In this document: piece by piece, positions 8,746-17,776 of the stretch
Layout: every line of letters begins with the position of its first letter
Numbering within the stretch: position 1 is the stretch's first letter
From: CAZCAC01 sp964496575
Lineage (GTDB): Bacteria; Planctomycetota; UBA1135; GCA-002686595
Direction of reading: 5' to 3'
Assembly (NCBI GenBank): GCA_964496575.1
Contig: CAZCAC010000050.1
Location: forward strand, 1 to 58,831
Length of the DNA: 58,831 nt
The notes under the pieces: generated by a model
The model's input: only the letters and a program-made list of their open reading frames with translations
Database searches by the model: none
Told to the model about the DNA's origin: nothing
Made by a program: the position numbers and the translations under genes

Positions 8746-9951
8746 TCACAGGGTCAGGCCTTCGGTGTAGGGAATGCCCTCTTCCGGCCCTCTCGCGTCG
8801 GGCCAGTAGACCGCCTTGCCGTCGTAGCCCTGCTCGGCGAGCTCAACGATCCGCTCGATCGTGGAGGGCACGATGTCCTTGCCGCCGAGGCCGATGATGA
8901 AGTTGAGCGCCACCGGGCGCTTCTCGAGGTTGTACAGGACCCGCGTCACGTCGGGGTAGACCATGCCCGAGGTGCCGTAACCGATGTCGCGGTCGAGCAC
9001 GGCGAGGACCCTGGCGTTCTTCGTCAACTCGGCGATCTCCTCGGCAGGGAAGGGACGGAAGACGCGCAAGTTCACGACGCCGATCTTCTTGCCCTGCTGG
9101 CGAAGCTGATCGACCGTCCAGCGCGTCGTGCTCATCATCGAGCCGAGGCCCATCAGGATGATCTCCGCGTCGTCACACCAGTACGCCTCGGCGGGCTCGT
9201 ACTTGCGACCGAAGCGTTCGCCGAACTCCTCGAACACGTCCCGGACCACGTTGATGGAGTTGGCCAGGCCCATGTGCTTCTTGTACTCGTAGTCCGGGTA
9301 CCACTCGGGGAAGAGCACCTCGCCGAACTGCAGCGGGTTCTCCGGGTCGAGGATGGGGCGCTCCATCGATCCGGCTCTGGGCAGGAAGTCGTCCGCCTCT
9401 TCCTGGGTGATCGGATAGGCCGGCTCGGACGCGTGGGAGAGAATGAACCCGTCGTAGCAGACCATCGCCGGAAGGCTGACGTCGTCGTTCTCGCTCACCT
9501 TGTAGGCGCAGAGGATCGCGTCGTAGATCTCCTGGACGCTTGTGGCGTAGAACTGGAGCCAGCCGGAGTCGCGGTTGACCAGCGAGTCCTGATGGTCCGG
9601 CCAGATGTTGACCGGCATCGACATGGTGCGATTGGCGATGGCCATGACCACCGGGAAGAACATCCCCGAGGTCATGTAGAGCACCTCGCTCATCAGCTGG
9701 ACGCCCTGGGAGCAGCTCGCGGTGAACGTCCGCGCGCCCACCGATGCGGCACCCGCGCAGGCGGACATCGCCGAGTGCTCGGACTCGACCTTCACCATGC
9801 GGGCGTCGAGCTCGCCGTTGCTGACGAAGTCGGCGATGTACTCGACCGTGTGGGTCTGAGGGGTGATGGGGTAGGCGGCGATCACCTGTACGCGGGCCGC
9901 CCTGACCGCCTGGGCGGCAGCCATGTTGCCGTTCCAGAACTCAGCCTTCAT
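8746..9951 (-). CDS. porA: Pyruvate:ferredoxin oxidoreductase, alpha subunit
   Basis: This 401-aa protein spans the pyrimidine-binding (PP) domain and domain II of the 2-oxoacid:ferredoxin oxidoreductase alpha chain. The N-terminal AAYPITPQTHTVEYIADF is the conserved YPITPxT segment that lines the active site. KVESEHSAMSACAGAASVGARTFTASCSQG is the characteristic E-SEHSA...G-A-R..T-SQG block. The C-terminal third (AVLDRDIGYGTSG) fits domain II. It forms the catalytic core with PorB. Its first 11 bases overlap the end of porD, which suggests translational coupling. Length is typical of PorA in four-subunit enzymes. Confidence 0.92.
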   Translation of the reverse strand: MKAEFWNGNMAAAQAVRAARVQVIAAYPITPQTHTVEYIADFVSNGELDARMVKVESEHSAMSACAGAASVGARTFTASCSQGVQLMSEVLYMTSGMFFPVVMAIANRTMSMPVNIWPDHQDSLVNRDSGWLQFYATSVQEIYDAILCAYKVSENDDVSLPAMVCYDGFILSHASEPAYPITQEEADDFLPRAGSMERPILDPENPLQFGEVLFPEWYPDYEYKKHMGLANSINVVRDVFEEFGERFGRKYEPAEAYWCDDAEIILMGLGSMMSTTRWTVDQLRQQGKKIGVVNLRVFRPFPAEEIAELTKNARVLAVLDRDIGYGTSGMVYPDVTRVLYNLEKRPVALNFIIGLGGKDIVPSTIERIVELAEQGYDGKAVYWPDARGPEEGIPYTEGLTL

Positions 9952-10228
9952 CGCCTTCCCTCTCCATCTCGATCGCGCCGACCTTGCATTCCTCGGCGCA
10001 GATGCCGCAGCCCTTGCAGTAGTGGTAGTCGATCTCGAAGCCTTCCCGCGAGATGCACGCCTCGGGGCAGTACAGCCAGCACAGCTCGCACTTGTTGCAC
10101 TTGTCCGGCCTCAGGACGGGCTTCAACGATCGCCATGAACCCGTCAGGTTCTCCCTCGACCACCCGGGCCCGTAGGTCAGCGTGGTCTTGCACAGCCTCA
10201 CGTAGGCCTCGTACTTTTCCATTCCCAT
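9941..10228 (-). CDS. porD: Pyruvate:ferredoxin oxidoreductase, delta (ferredoxin) subunit
   Basis: This 95-aa ferredoxin-like subunit passes electrons from the TPP centre to external ferredoxin. Two 4Fe-4S motifs are visible: CNKCELCWLYCP and CKGCGICAEEC, each C-x2-C-x2-C-x3-C. The start MGMEKYEAY at 10228 is four bases after the porC stop; the longer frame upstream would run into porC and is not supported. It overlaps porA by 11 bases. Length is typical of PorD. Confidence 0.9.
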   Translation of the reverse strand: MGMEKYEAYVRLCKTTLTYGPGWSRENLTGSWRSLKPVLRPDKCNKCELCWLYCPEACISREGFEIDYHYCKGCGICAEECKVGAIEMEREGDEG

Positions 10229-10232
10229 CTGA

Positions 10233-10814
10233 TCAGACCTCGACTTTCTCCATGGCGGCACAGGCCGCGGCGGCACTCTTGATGTTCATCTCGCCACGCT
10301 TGCCGAACTTCCCCATGAGCACCTGCTCGATCGAGCCCATCTCGACGAGCCCGATGGCTCCGACGAGGGCGCCCATCATGGCGGTGTTGGTGATCGGACG
10401 CTTCATCACCTCGAGGGCGATACTGGTGGCGTCCACGGAGAAGAGCTCGTAGTTCTCGATGCCGAGCTCGTAGCCGTAGGCGCCCGTCGACAGCTGTTCC
10501 ATCAGCTCCTCGGGGGTGTGAGGACTGTTGAAGACCAGCTTCGAGTTCTCCTGAAGGCCTACGGTGACGTTCACGTAGTGCCAGATCGTCGGGTCGAGCA
10601 CGCACAGGACGTTCGGGCTCGTCGAAGAGCACTTGAGGAGGATCTCGCTATCACTGACTCGAAGCGTCGAGGACGACAGCGCGCCGCGCCGCTCCGGTCC
10701 GAAGGTGGGAATCGATTGGGCGAACTTGCCTTCGAGTACCGCAGCCTTGCCCAGCAGATCTCCTGCCGTGACGACTCCTTGTCCCCCCCTGCCGGCCAGT
10801 TTTATCTCGTACAT
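10233..10814 (-). CDS. porC: Pyruvate:ferredoxin oxidoreductase, gamma subunit
   Basis: This 193-aa gamma subunit starts with MYEIKLAGRGGQGVVTAG, the glycine-rich signature of the 2-oxoacid:ferredoxin oxidoreductase gamma domain. It continues through FAQSIPTFGPERRGA, the family's S-x-G-P-E-x-R-G-G-like block. I placed the start at 10814 because homologous gamma subunits begin right at this motif; the 53 upstream codons of the longer frame are low-complexity intergenic sequence. It is the first gene of the por operon and faces a 362-base divergent spacer that must hold its promoter. Confidence 0.9.
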   Translation of the reverse strand: MYEIKLAGRGGQGVVTAGDLLGKAAVLEGKFAQSIPTFGPERRGALSSSTLRVSDSEILLKCSSTSPNVLCVLDPTIWHYVNVTVGLQENSKLVFNSPHTPEELMEQLSTGAYGYELGIENYELFSVDATSIALEVMKRPITNTAMMGALVGAIGLVEMGSIEQVLMGKFGKRGEMNIKSAAAACAAMEKVEV

Positions 10815-11176
10815 TTGCGTAGAGTGGTAATCCCCATGGTTTCCATCGGCATCATAGCCGACCGGGGTGAAAGAACAACCCGTCCCCGAGAGGCCCCCTT
10901 CGTTCGTGCAGGACACGAGACGGCGCGCGGAGATTCGCTCTGCAAAACAATCACCGCCGTCGGCACTTCGCACTGCTGAGTACTCGCACCGCGTCGCTCT
11001 GCTGAACTCGATTCGTCGTCGCGTGTAGAAGCTCTGAAGACCCCGGCTCCAGGCTTGGACCTCCTACGCAGCAGAAGGGACCTTCATGCACCTCTGACGG
11101 CCTTGACGCTGCTGGGATCGAAGTGCTAAAAGGGCGGGTCTTTTCACTACGCTGCAAGAATACGACGGACGATCTC
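10815..11176. other. Divergent promoter region between por and kor operons
   Basis: This 362-base spacer has no credible gene. It must carry promoters for both the porCDAB operon (minus) and the NTPase-korDABC-diaphorase operon (plus). I see no clear Rex, FNR or riboswitch consensus. A weak plus-strand promoter candidate lies near its right end and is listed separately. The longer frames that enter it from porC and from the NTPase gene are arginine- and serine-rich and look non-coding. Confidence 0.5.
11103..11130 (+). promoter_or_regulatory. Weak sigma70-type promoter candidate upstream of the kor operon
   Basis: TTGACG at 11103-11108 is five of six to the -35 consensus. A 16-base spacer leads to GCTAAA at 11125-11130, which matches only three of six -10 positions. 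The site is 47 bases upstream of the NTPase start. Two better candidates in this window also show 16-base spacers. Confidence 0.25.
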
Positions 11177-11947
11177 ATGACGAACCCTTCGGACACCCCA
11201 CTTCCCGCAGCGCCCATCGTCGGATTCGTGGGCAACTACGGCAGTGGCAAGACGGAGGTCGCGGTCAACTACGCGTTGCAGCTCGCCGCGGCGGGGAGCG
11301 CCGTCGCCATCGCCGACCTCGACCTGGTCAACCCCTACTTCCGCTGTCGCGAGGCGATCGGGCAGCTGGAGGAACAGGGGATCCGGGTCGTCGTCCCTCG
11401 CGGGGCGAACATCTACAGCGAGCTGCCGATCATGTTGCCCGAGGTCCGCGGCCTGCTCCGCGCTTCCGACCAGATCGCCATCCTCGACGTCGGCGGGGAC
11501 GAGGTCGGCGCGCGGGCGCTGAGTCACCTCGCACCCGAATTTCCCGCGCCGGGGGACTACGAACTTTGGCAGGTGGTTAACCGCCAGCGTCCCTTCACCG
11601 ATACGGTGGAAGGCTGCCTGCGCATGCGTAGCGAGATCGAGCAATCCTGCCGTTTGACCATCACGGGGTTGGTCGCGAACAGCCACCTGATGGACGAGAC
11701 CACTGCCGAGATCGTAGAGCAGGGATACGAGTTCGCCTGCGGCGTCGGCGAAAAGGCAGGCCTACCGGTGAAGATGCTGGTGGCGAGCACTATCCTGTGC
11801 GCAGAGATCGACATCGACGGTCTCGCCTGTCCCGTGCTGGCGATCGACCGCCAGATGACCCCGCCCTGGGTCGACGATGCGAGGTCGCTCGGCTGGGCCG
11901 GCGAGCGGGAGCGACTGAGGCTGATGAACGGACACGACCGAGGCTGA
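11177..11947 (+). CDS. MinD/CobQ-like P-loop NTPase linked to 2-oxoacid oxidoreductase
   Basis: This 256-aa protein begins MTNPSDTPLPAAPIVGF and has a Walker A loop GNYGSGKTE at about residues 19-27. A deviant-Walker-type strand ADLDLVNPYF follows near residue 52, and a hydrophobic strand ending in ILDVGGDEVG forms Walker B near residue 100. It resembles the cobyrinic-acid-synthase/MinD-type ATPases often encoded beside kor operons. I chose the ATG at 11177 because the upstream 18 codons of the longer frame are spacer. It lies 15 bases before korD and is presumably co-transcribed. Its role is unknown; assembly or insertion of Fe-S clusters or flavin is one guess based on Mrp-like relatives. 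Confidence 0.75.
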   Translation: MTNPSDTPLPAAPIVGFVGNYGSGKTEVAVNYALQLAAAGSAVAIADLDLVNPYFRCREAIGQLEEQGIRVVVPRGANIYSELPIMLPEVRGLLRASDQIAILDVGGDEVGARALSHLAPEFPAPGDYELWQVVNRQRPFTDTVEGCLRMRSEIEQSCRLTITGLVANSHLMDETTAEIVEQGYEFACGVGEKAGLPVKMLVASTILCAEIDIDGLACPVLAIDRQMTPPWVDDARSLGWAGERERLRLMNGHDRG

Positions 11948-11962
11948 TTAGAGGTTGAGCAT

Positions 11963-12196
11963 ATGCCCAAGATCATCGTTCACAAAGACCAGTGCAAGGG
12001 CTGCGAGATGTGCAACACGGTCTGTCCTCAGCAGATCCTCGGCATGAGCAAGGAGTTCAACTCGAAGGGGTACTTCTACGCCGCCGTGGAGGATCAACCC
12101 CGCTGCATCGGATGCAGGCTCTGCGCCATCATCTGCCCGGACGTCGCCATCGAGGTCGGCATCCACGGCACCATGTACAACTTCTTCCAGTATTGA
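11963..12196 (+). CDS. korD: 2-oxoacid:ferredoxin oxidoreductase, delta (ferredoxin) subunit
   Basis: This 77-aa two-cluster ferredoxin has CKGCEMCNTVCP at about residues 11-22 and CIGCRLCAIICP at about 48-59, both C-x2-C-x2-C-x3-C-P. It starts MPKIIVHKDQC, typical of the KorD/VorD subunit that docks on the alpha-beta-gamma core. It is 15 bases downstream of the NTPase gene and 40 bases upstream of korA. The cognate substrate (2-oxoglutarate, branched-chain 2-oxoacid or other) cannot be told from the sequence alone. Confidence 0.88.
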   Translation: MPKIIVHKDQCKGCEMCNTVCPQQILGMSKEFNSKGYFYAAVEDQPRCIGCRLCAIICPDVAIEVGIHGTMYNFFQY

Positions 12197-12236
12197 GTCC
12201 TTCCCCTTTTCTCGGCGACAGATCCACGAGGCGACC

Positions 12237-13313
12237 ATGACCAAGGTCCTGATGAAGGGGAACGAGGCGATCGGCGAGGCGGCCATCCGCGCCGGCTGTC
12301 GCTTCTTCTTCGGCTACCCCATCACTCCCCAGTCCGAGGTGCCCGAGTACCTCTCCAAGCGCCTGCCGGAGATCGGCGGGGTGTTCGTGCAGGCCGAGAG
12401 CGAGGTGGCGGCGAGCAACATGCTCTACGGAGCCGCCGGCGTCGGAGTGCGCGCGCTCACCACCTCGTCCAGCCCGGGCATCAGCTTGATGTGCGAGGCG
12501 CTGTCGTACCTTGCCGGCTCCGAGCTGCCGGTCGTGCTGGTCAACATCGTCCGCGCCGGACCGGGACTGGGCGGCATCCTCCCGTCGCAGGCCGACTACC
12601 TCCAGGCGACCAAGGGCGGCGGACACGGCGACTACAAGGTGCTGGTGCTCGCGCCGGCCACGGTACAGGAAGCCGTCGAGCTGATGATCCAGGCCTTCGA
12701 CCTGGCGGACGAGTACCGCAACCCGGTCATGATCCTGGGCGACGGGATGATCGGTCAGATGATGGAACCGGTCGACTTCGGAGAGCACCCGCCGCCGGGG
12801 CCGGACCACGAGGAGCCCGAGAAGCCCTGGGCCTGCACGGGAACCGGCTCTCCCGGTCGCACCGAGAGGAATATCATCAACTCGCTGTTCCTCGATCCGG
12901 ACTCATGCCACGACATGAACAAGCGCCTCCAGGCCAAGTACGAGAAGATGGCCGAGAAGGAGCAGCGCTGGGAGGAGTTCTACACCGACGAGGACGCGGA
13001 CGTGCTGGTGGTGGCCTACGGAACGATGTCGCGGATCTGCCGCTCGGCCATCGACGCGCTGCGCGCCGAGGGACACAAGCTCTCGTTGGTCCGGCCCGTC
13101 AGCGTGTTCCCCTACCCCTACGAGGCGGTTCGCAAGGCGGCCGATCGGGCCAAGTGCGTCATCAGCATCGAGATGAGCATGGGCCAGATGGTCGAGGACG
13201 TGCGCCTGGCGGTCGAAGGGACCAAGCCCGTCGAATTCTACGGTGCCGCGGGCGGGGTGGTGCCGACTCTGGAGCAGGTGCGAGACGTACTGCTCGGGCT
13301 CATCAAGGACTGA
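12237..13313 (+). CDS. korA: 2-oxoacid:ferredoxin oxidoreductase, alpha subunit (KorA/VorB type)
   Basis: This 358-aa alpha chain has FFFGYPITPQSEVPEYLSK near residue 22, the conserved PITP motif. It also has AESEVAASNMLYGAAGVGVR near residue 60 and TSSSPGISLMCEALSYLAGSELP, the S-P-G-x-S-L-M-x-E block typical of the 2-oxoglutarate or branched-chain type rather than the pyruvate type. Domain II follows from about residue 245 (VLVVAYGTMSRICRSAIDALR). Length is normal. Compared with porA in this window it lacks the SCSQG block, which supports a different substrate. Databases often label this type as a 3-methyl-2-oxobutanoate dehydrogenase subunit. Confidence 0.88.
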   Translation: MTKVLMKGNEAIGEAAIRAGCRFFFGYPITPQSEVPEYLSKRLPEIGGVFVQAESEVAASNMLYGAAGVGVRALTTSSSPGISLMCEALSYLAGSELPVVLVNIVRAGPGLGGILPSQADYLQATKGGGHGDYKVLVLAPATVQEAVELMIQAFDLADEYRNPVMILGDGMIGQMMEPVDFGEHPPPGPDHEEPEKPWACTGTGSPGRTERNIINSLFLDPDSCHDMNKRLQAKYEKMAEKEQRWEEFYTDEDADVLVVAYGTMSRICRSAIDALRAEGHKLSLVRPVSVFPYPYEAVRKAADRAKCVISIEMSMGQMVEDVRLAVEGTKPVEFYGAAGGVVPTLEQVRDVLLGLIKD

Positions 13314-13326
13314 CGGAGGAACACTG

Positions 13327-14089
<763 letters not shown>

Positions 14090-14100
<11 letters not shown>

Positions 14101-14650
14101 TGTCGTCCTCGCCGGATTCGGCGGTCAGGGCATGCTCCTGATCGGCAAGATCCTGTCGGAAGCGGCGATGACCGAGGGCAAGGAGGTCTGCTGGCTTCCG
14201 TCCTACGGCCCGGAGATGCGCGGGGGCACGGCGAACGTGACCGTCACCATCTCCGACGAGCCCGTCGGTTCGCCGGTGGTGAGCAAGCCCGTCGGAGCGG
14301 CGGTGATGAACCAGCCCTCGCTCGAGAAGTTCGGCCCGGCGATCGTTCCGGGCGGCCTGCTCATCATCAACGAGTCGCTGGTCACTATCCGCTACGACCG
14401 GGAGGACATCGACGTGATGTACCTGCCCGCCAACGACCTCGCCAACAGCATCAACGCCAAGCGGTCGCCCAACATCGTGGTGCTGGGCGCCTACGTCGGC
14501 GTGACGAAAGTCGTCGACCCCGACGCCGTTCGTGAGCAGGTGAAGGCCCAGTTCGCCAACAAGCCGAAGATCGCCGAGCTGAACCTGCAGGCCCTGCAGC
14601 TGGGCTTCGACGCGGCGGAGCAGTTCCTGGCCAAGAAGAAGGAGAGCTGA
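14090..14650 (+). CDS. korC: 2-oxoacid:ferredoxin oxidoreductase, gamma subunit
   Basis: This 186-aa gamma subunit begins MKSDVVLAGFGGQGMLLIGK, the FGGQG signature of the family. It continues through WLPSYGPEMRGGTANVTV, the S-Y-G-P-E-x-R-G-G block. It completes a KorDABC heterotetramer with the three upstream genes. It overlaps korB by 11 bases, and only two bases separate its stop from the NuoE-like gene, so translation of the oxidoreductase and the diaphorase module is likely coupled. Confidence 0.9.
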
Positions 14651-14652
14651 CC

Positions 14653-15129
14653 ATGGATCTGGACGTGTCCCTCCTGGACCCGGTGCTCGAGCAGTACGAG
14701 AAAGGCGATGCCTCGGCCCTGATCCACGCCCTTCAGGATCTGCAGGCGACGTACAACTACCTGCCGCCCGAGGGCATCAAGGCGATCAGCGATTACCTCG
14801 ACGTGCCGATGGCCAAGGCCTATGCCGCGGCCACCTTCTACAAGGCCTTCAGCCTGGAACCCCAGGGGCGCACGCTGATCCAGGTGTGCAAGGGGACGGC
14901 CTGCCACGTGCGTGGAGCCCCGTTGCTCGAAGAGGAGCTATGCCGGACCCTCGACATCGAGACGGGCGGCACGACCGAAGACCAGGAATACACCGTGAAG
15001 ACCGTCAACTGCGTGGGGGCCTGCGCCATGGCGCCACTGGTGATCATCGGCGAAAAGTACCACGGCAAGGCCAAGGCGACGAAGATCACCAAGCTGGTGA
15101 ACAAGGGGGCCTCGAGCGATGAGGATTGA
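14653..15129 (+). CDS. NuoE/HydC-like [2Fe-2S] thioredoxin-fold subunit
   Basis: This 158-aa protein of the NuoE/HoxE/HydC/HndA family has an N-terminal helical domain (LQDLQATYNYLPPEGIKAI) and a thioredoxin-like [2Fe-2S] domain. The four ligands are C-x4-C in CKGTACHVRGA (about residue 78) and C-x3-C in NCVGACAMAP (about residue 118). In known complexes this subunit sits beside the FMN subunit of NADH-oxidising modules. It begins two bases after korC, has an ACCATG-type start with GAGCTGA upstream, and overlaps the next gene by 11 bases. No hydrogenase or complex I membrane genes are nearby, so it likely serves the oxidoreductase complex (inference). Confidence 0.87.
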   Translation: MDLDVSLLDPVLEQYEKGDASALIHALQDLQATYNYLPPEGIKAISDYLDVPMAKAYAAATFYKAFSLEPQGRTLIQVCKGTACHVRGAPLLEEELCRTLDIETGGTTEDQEYTVKTVNCVGACAMAPLVIIGEKYHGKAKATKITKLVNKGASSDED

Positions 15130-17020
15130 ATCCCCGAAACAGCTGGCGGCCCACGCCGAGGCCGTTCAGAAGAAGCAGAAGGAGCAGAAGCAGCAGGTGC
15201 TGATCTGCTGCGGCACCGGGTGCCTCGCCAACGGCGCCCGAGAGGTTGCCGATGCCTTCACCGAGCAGATCGCCGACAAGAACCTGGAGGTCGAGGTCGG
15301 GCTCTACACCAAGGAGACCGGCTGCCACGGCTTCTGCGAGCGGGGGCCGCTGGTGGTGATCCAGCCGTCCGGGATCCTCTACGCCAAGGTGAAAGCCTCG
15401 CACGTGGAGAAGATCCTGGAGACCACGGTGCTCGGCGGCGAGGTCATCGAGGGCTTGCTCTACAAGAACCCGGAGGACAAGAGCCTCATCGAGAAGTACG
15501 CCGACGTCCCCTTCTACAAGCACCAGAAACGGATCGCGATGCGCAACATCGGGCGCATCGATCCGGAGGACATCGACGACGCCATTGCGCACGGGGCCTA
15601 CACCGGAGCCGCCCGGGCGCTGGGCGAGCTCTCGCAGGAGCAGGTGCTCGACGAGATCGAGACCTCCGGCCTGCGCGGTCGCGGCGGCGCCGGATTCTCC
15701 ACCGCCCGCAAATGGAAGGCCTGCGCCAAGGCCGAGGGCGAGCGGAAGTTCGTCCTCTGCAACGGTGACGAGGGCGACCCCGGCGCGTTCAAGGACCGCA
15801 GCATCATGGAGGGCGACCCCCACGCGGTCCTTGAGGGCATGCTCATCTGCGCGTACGCGATCGGCGCTCACGAGGGCTACGTCTACGTGCGCCACGAGTA
15901 CCCGCTGGCGGTGACCAACGTCACGCGGGCCATCGAGCAGGCTCGCGAGGCCGGGCTGCTGGGTGACGACATCCTGGGCACTGGTTTCTCCTTCGACGTC
16001 AAGGTGGCTCGCGGTGGCGGCGCGTTCGTCTGCGGGGAGTCTTCCGCGCTGATGCGCAGCATCGAAGGGAACGTCGGCGAGCCGCGGCAGAAGTACATCC
16101 ACGCGACCGACCGTGGTCTCTACGATCTCCCGACGGTTCTCAACAACGTCGAGAGCCTGTCCACCGTGGGGCAGATCCTGGCCCACGGCGGGGCGGCCTA
16201 CGCGGAGCTGGGCACCGAGAAGTCCAAGGGCACCAAGGCGTTCTCGCTGGTGGGCAAGGTGAAGAACACCGGGCTCATCGAGCTGCCGATGGGCACCACG
16301 CTGCGCGAGATCATCTACGACATCGGCGGCGGCATCCTGGGTGACCGGCCCTTCAAGGCCGTTCAGACCGGCGGCCCGTCGGGTGGCTGCGTGCCGGAAT
16401 CCCTTCTCGACCTGCCCGTGGACTACGAGCAGCTCACCGAAGCGGGATCGATGATGGGTTCGGGTGGCATGATCGTCATGGACGACCGTACCTGCATGGT
16501 CGACGTGGCGCGCTACTTCCTGTCCTTCCTCATCGAGGAGTCCTGCGGGAAGTGTCTGCCCTGCCGCGAGGGCCTCAAGCAGCTGCTCGCCATCTACGAC
16601 GATCTCGTGGCCGGCAAGGGTAAGGAGGGCGACATCGAGCGCATCGAAACGCTGTCTGCGGCGATGAAGCTCGGCAGCCTCTGCGACCTGGGGCGCTCGG
16701 CTCCCAACCCGGTGCTGTCCACCCTGCGTCACTTCCGCGCCGAGTACGAGGCCCATGTCGTGGACAAGGCCTGCCCGGCGGGGATCTGCCGCGAGCTGAC
16801 CATCTTCGACATCGATATCGAGACCTGCGACGGCTGCCACGCCTGCCAGATCCAGTGCCCGACGGAAGCGATCACCGGCGAGCGCAAGGAGCTTCACGAG
16901 CTCGATCAGGACAAGTGCATCTCCTGCGGCGTCTGTTACGACGTTTGCCCGCAGGGCTCCATTGTCTACTCCCCCAAGCCCCTCGGACGGGAGGCGGAAC
17001 ATGCCCATGCTAACGATTGA
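15119..17020 (+). CDS. NuoF/HydB-like NAD(H)-dependent FMN subunit with C-terminal ferredoxin domain
   Basis: This 633-aa protein has the full HydB/HndC layout. Residues about 20-105 form a thioredoxin-like [2Fe-2S] domain (ICCGTGC). The FMN/NADH site follows, with GRGGAGFSTARKW near residue 183 and the glycine-rich GGGAFVCGESSALM near 300. An SLBB domain comes next, then the NuoF cluster motif ESCGKCLPCREG near 475 with SLCDLG about 40 residues on. Two C-terminal 4Fe-4S motifs, CDGCHACQIQCP and CISCGVCYDVCP, end the protein. It would exchange electrons between NAD(H) and Fe-S carriers. HydB proteins of this layout take part in flavin-based electron bifurcation; whether this one does is inference. 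It overlaps both neighbours. Confidence 0.9.
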   Translation: MRIESPKQLAAHAEAVQKKQKEQKQQVLICCGTGCLANGAREVADAFTEQIADKNLEVEVGLYTKETGCHGFCERGPLVVIQPSGILYAKVKASHVEKILETTVLGGEVIEGLLYKNPEDKSLIEKYADVPFYKHQKRIAMRNIGRIDPEDIDDAIAHGAYTGAARALGELSQEQVLDEIETSGLRGRGGAGFSTARKWKACAKAEGERKFVLCNGDEGDPGAFKDRSIMEGDPHAVLEGMLICAYAIGAHEGYVYVRHEYPLAVTNVTRAIEQAREAGLLGDDILGTGFSFDVKVARGGGAFVCGESSALMRSIEGNVGEPRQKYIHATDRGLYDLPTVLNNVESLSTVGQILAHGGAAYAELGTEKSKGTKAFSLVGKVKNTGLIELPMGTTLREIIYDIGGGILGDRPFKAVQTGGPSGGCVPESLLDLPVDYEQLTEAGSMMGSGGMIVMDDRTCMVDVARYFLSFLIEESCGKCLPCREGLKQLLAIYDDLVAGKGKEGDIERIETLSAAMKLGSLCDLGRSAPNPVLSTLRHFRAEYEAHVVDKACPAGICRELTIFDIDIETCDGCHACQIQCPTEAITGERKELHELDQDKCISCGVCYDVCPQGSIVYSPKPLGREAEHAHAND

Positions 17021-17756
17021 CGGCAAGACCGTTACCGCCCGCGAGGGGGCGACCATTCTGGAGGCCGCCCAGGAGGTGGGGATCGAGATCCCCACGCTCT
17101 GTGCCCATCCGGCTCTCGAGCCCTACGGTGGATGCCGACTGTGCATGGTGGAGGTGACCCGCACCGAGTGGGACGGCTGGTCCAAGGTCGTGGTCTCCTG
17201 TCTCGCCGCCGCGGAAGACGGGCTGATCGTCGACACGAAGTCCGAGCAGATCGTGGCCACCCGCCGGGTCGCCGCCGACCTGCTCCTGGCGCGTTGTCCC
17301 GAGACGCCCCTCATCCAGCAGCTGGCGGCCGAGTACGGCATCTCGGAGTCCTCCTACAAGGTCTCTGACGAGCCCACCGACTGCATCCTCTGTGGCCTCT
17401 GCACGCGGATCTGCGCGAAGATCGGTACCCACGCCATCTCCACGCAGAGCCGGGGAGCCAGCCGGTACATCGGTACGCCCTTCGACGTCGAGCCGGAGGC
17501 CTGCATCGGTTGCGCCTCCTGCGCTCACATCTGTCCAACGAGTCACATCGGCTACGAGGAGACTCCGACGACCCGGTCGATCTGGGATCGGAGCTTCACG
17601 AAGCTCGCCTGCACGAAGTGCGGCGCGACGACCATCACCGAAGAGCAGCGTGACTACATGGTGGAGCACCAGGGGCTCCGCGCCGACTACTTCGACCTTT
17701 GCGAGCAGTGCAAGCGCACCGAGGTTTCGCGGCGGATGTCGATGGTGGGCAAATGA
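17001..17756 (+). CDS. HoxU/HydA-N-terminal-like Fe-S subunit (2Fe-2S plus two 4Fe-4S)
   Basis: This 251-aa protein starts at 17001, preceded by GGGAGG and overlapping the FMN subunit gene by 20 bases. An N-terminal ferredoxin-type [2Fe-2S] domain has ligands in TLCAHP (about 34), GGCRLC (about 45, 48) and VSCLAA (about 64). Two 4Fe-4S motifs follow, CILCGLCTRIC (about 132) and CIGCASCAHICP (about 173). The His-Cys cluster segment typical of NuoG and HydA is replaced by ARCPETPLIQQL, so that cluster appears missing. A C-terminal pair, CTKCG near 215 and CEQC near 240, could form a zinc or Fe-S site. No H-cluster or Mo domain is present, so it is an electron-relay subunit, presumably linking the diaphorase to the oxidoreductase. 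Confidence 0.8.
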   Translation: MPMLTIDGKTVTAREGATILEAAQEVGIEIPTLCAHPALEPYGGCRLCMVEVTRTEWDGWSKVVVSCLAAAEDGLIVDTKSEQIVATRRVAADLLLARCPETPLIQQLAAEYGISESSYKVSDEPTDCILCGLCTRICAKIGTHAISTQSRGASRYIGTPFDVEPEACIGCASCAHICPTSHIGYEETPTTRSIWDRSFTKLACTKCGATTITEEQRDYMVEHQGLRADYFDLCEQCKRTEVSRRMSMVGK

Positions 17757-17776
17757 CGGCCGGCATGGAGCGAAGC

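Noticed and set aside
15086..17095. A 669-codon minus-strand frame opposite the NuoF-like gene
   Set aside because: The plus strand encodes a textbook NuoF/HydB protein; the antisense translation has no motif.
17753..17776. Upstream ATG of the polyferredoxin gene in an ATGA overlap
   Set aside because: It is possible, but the ATG at 17777 has a better ribosome-binding site and fits homologue N-termini. It is kept only as an alternative.
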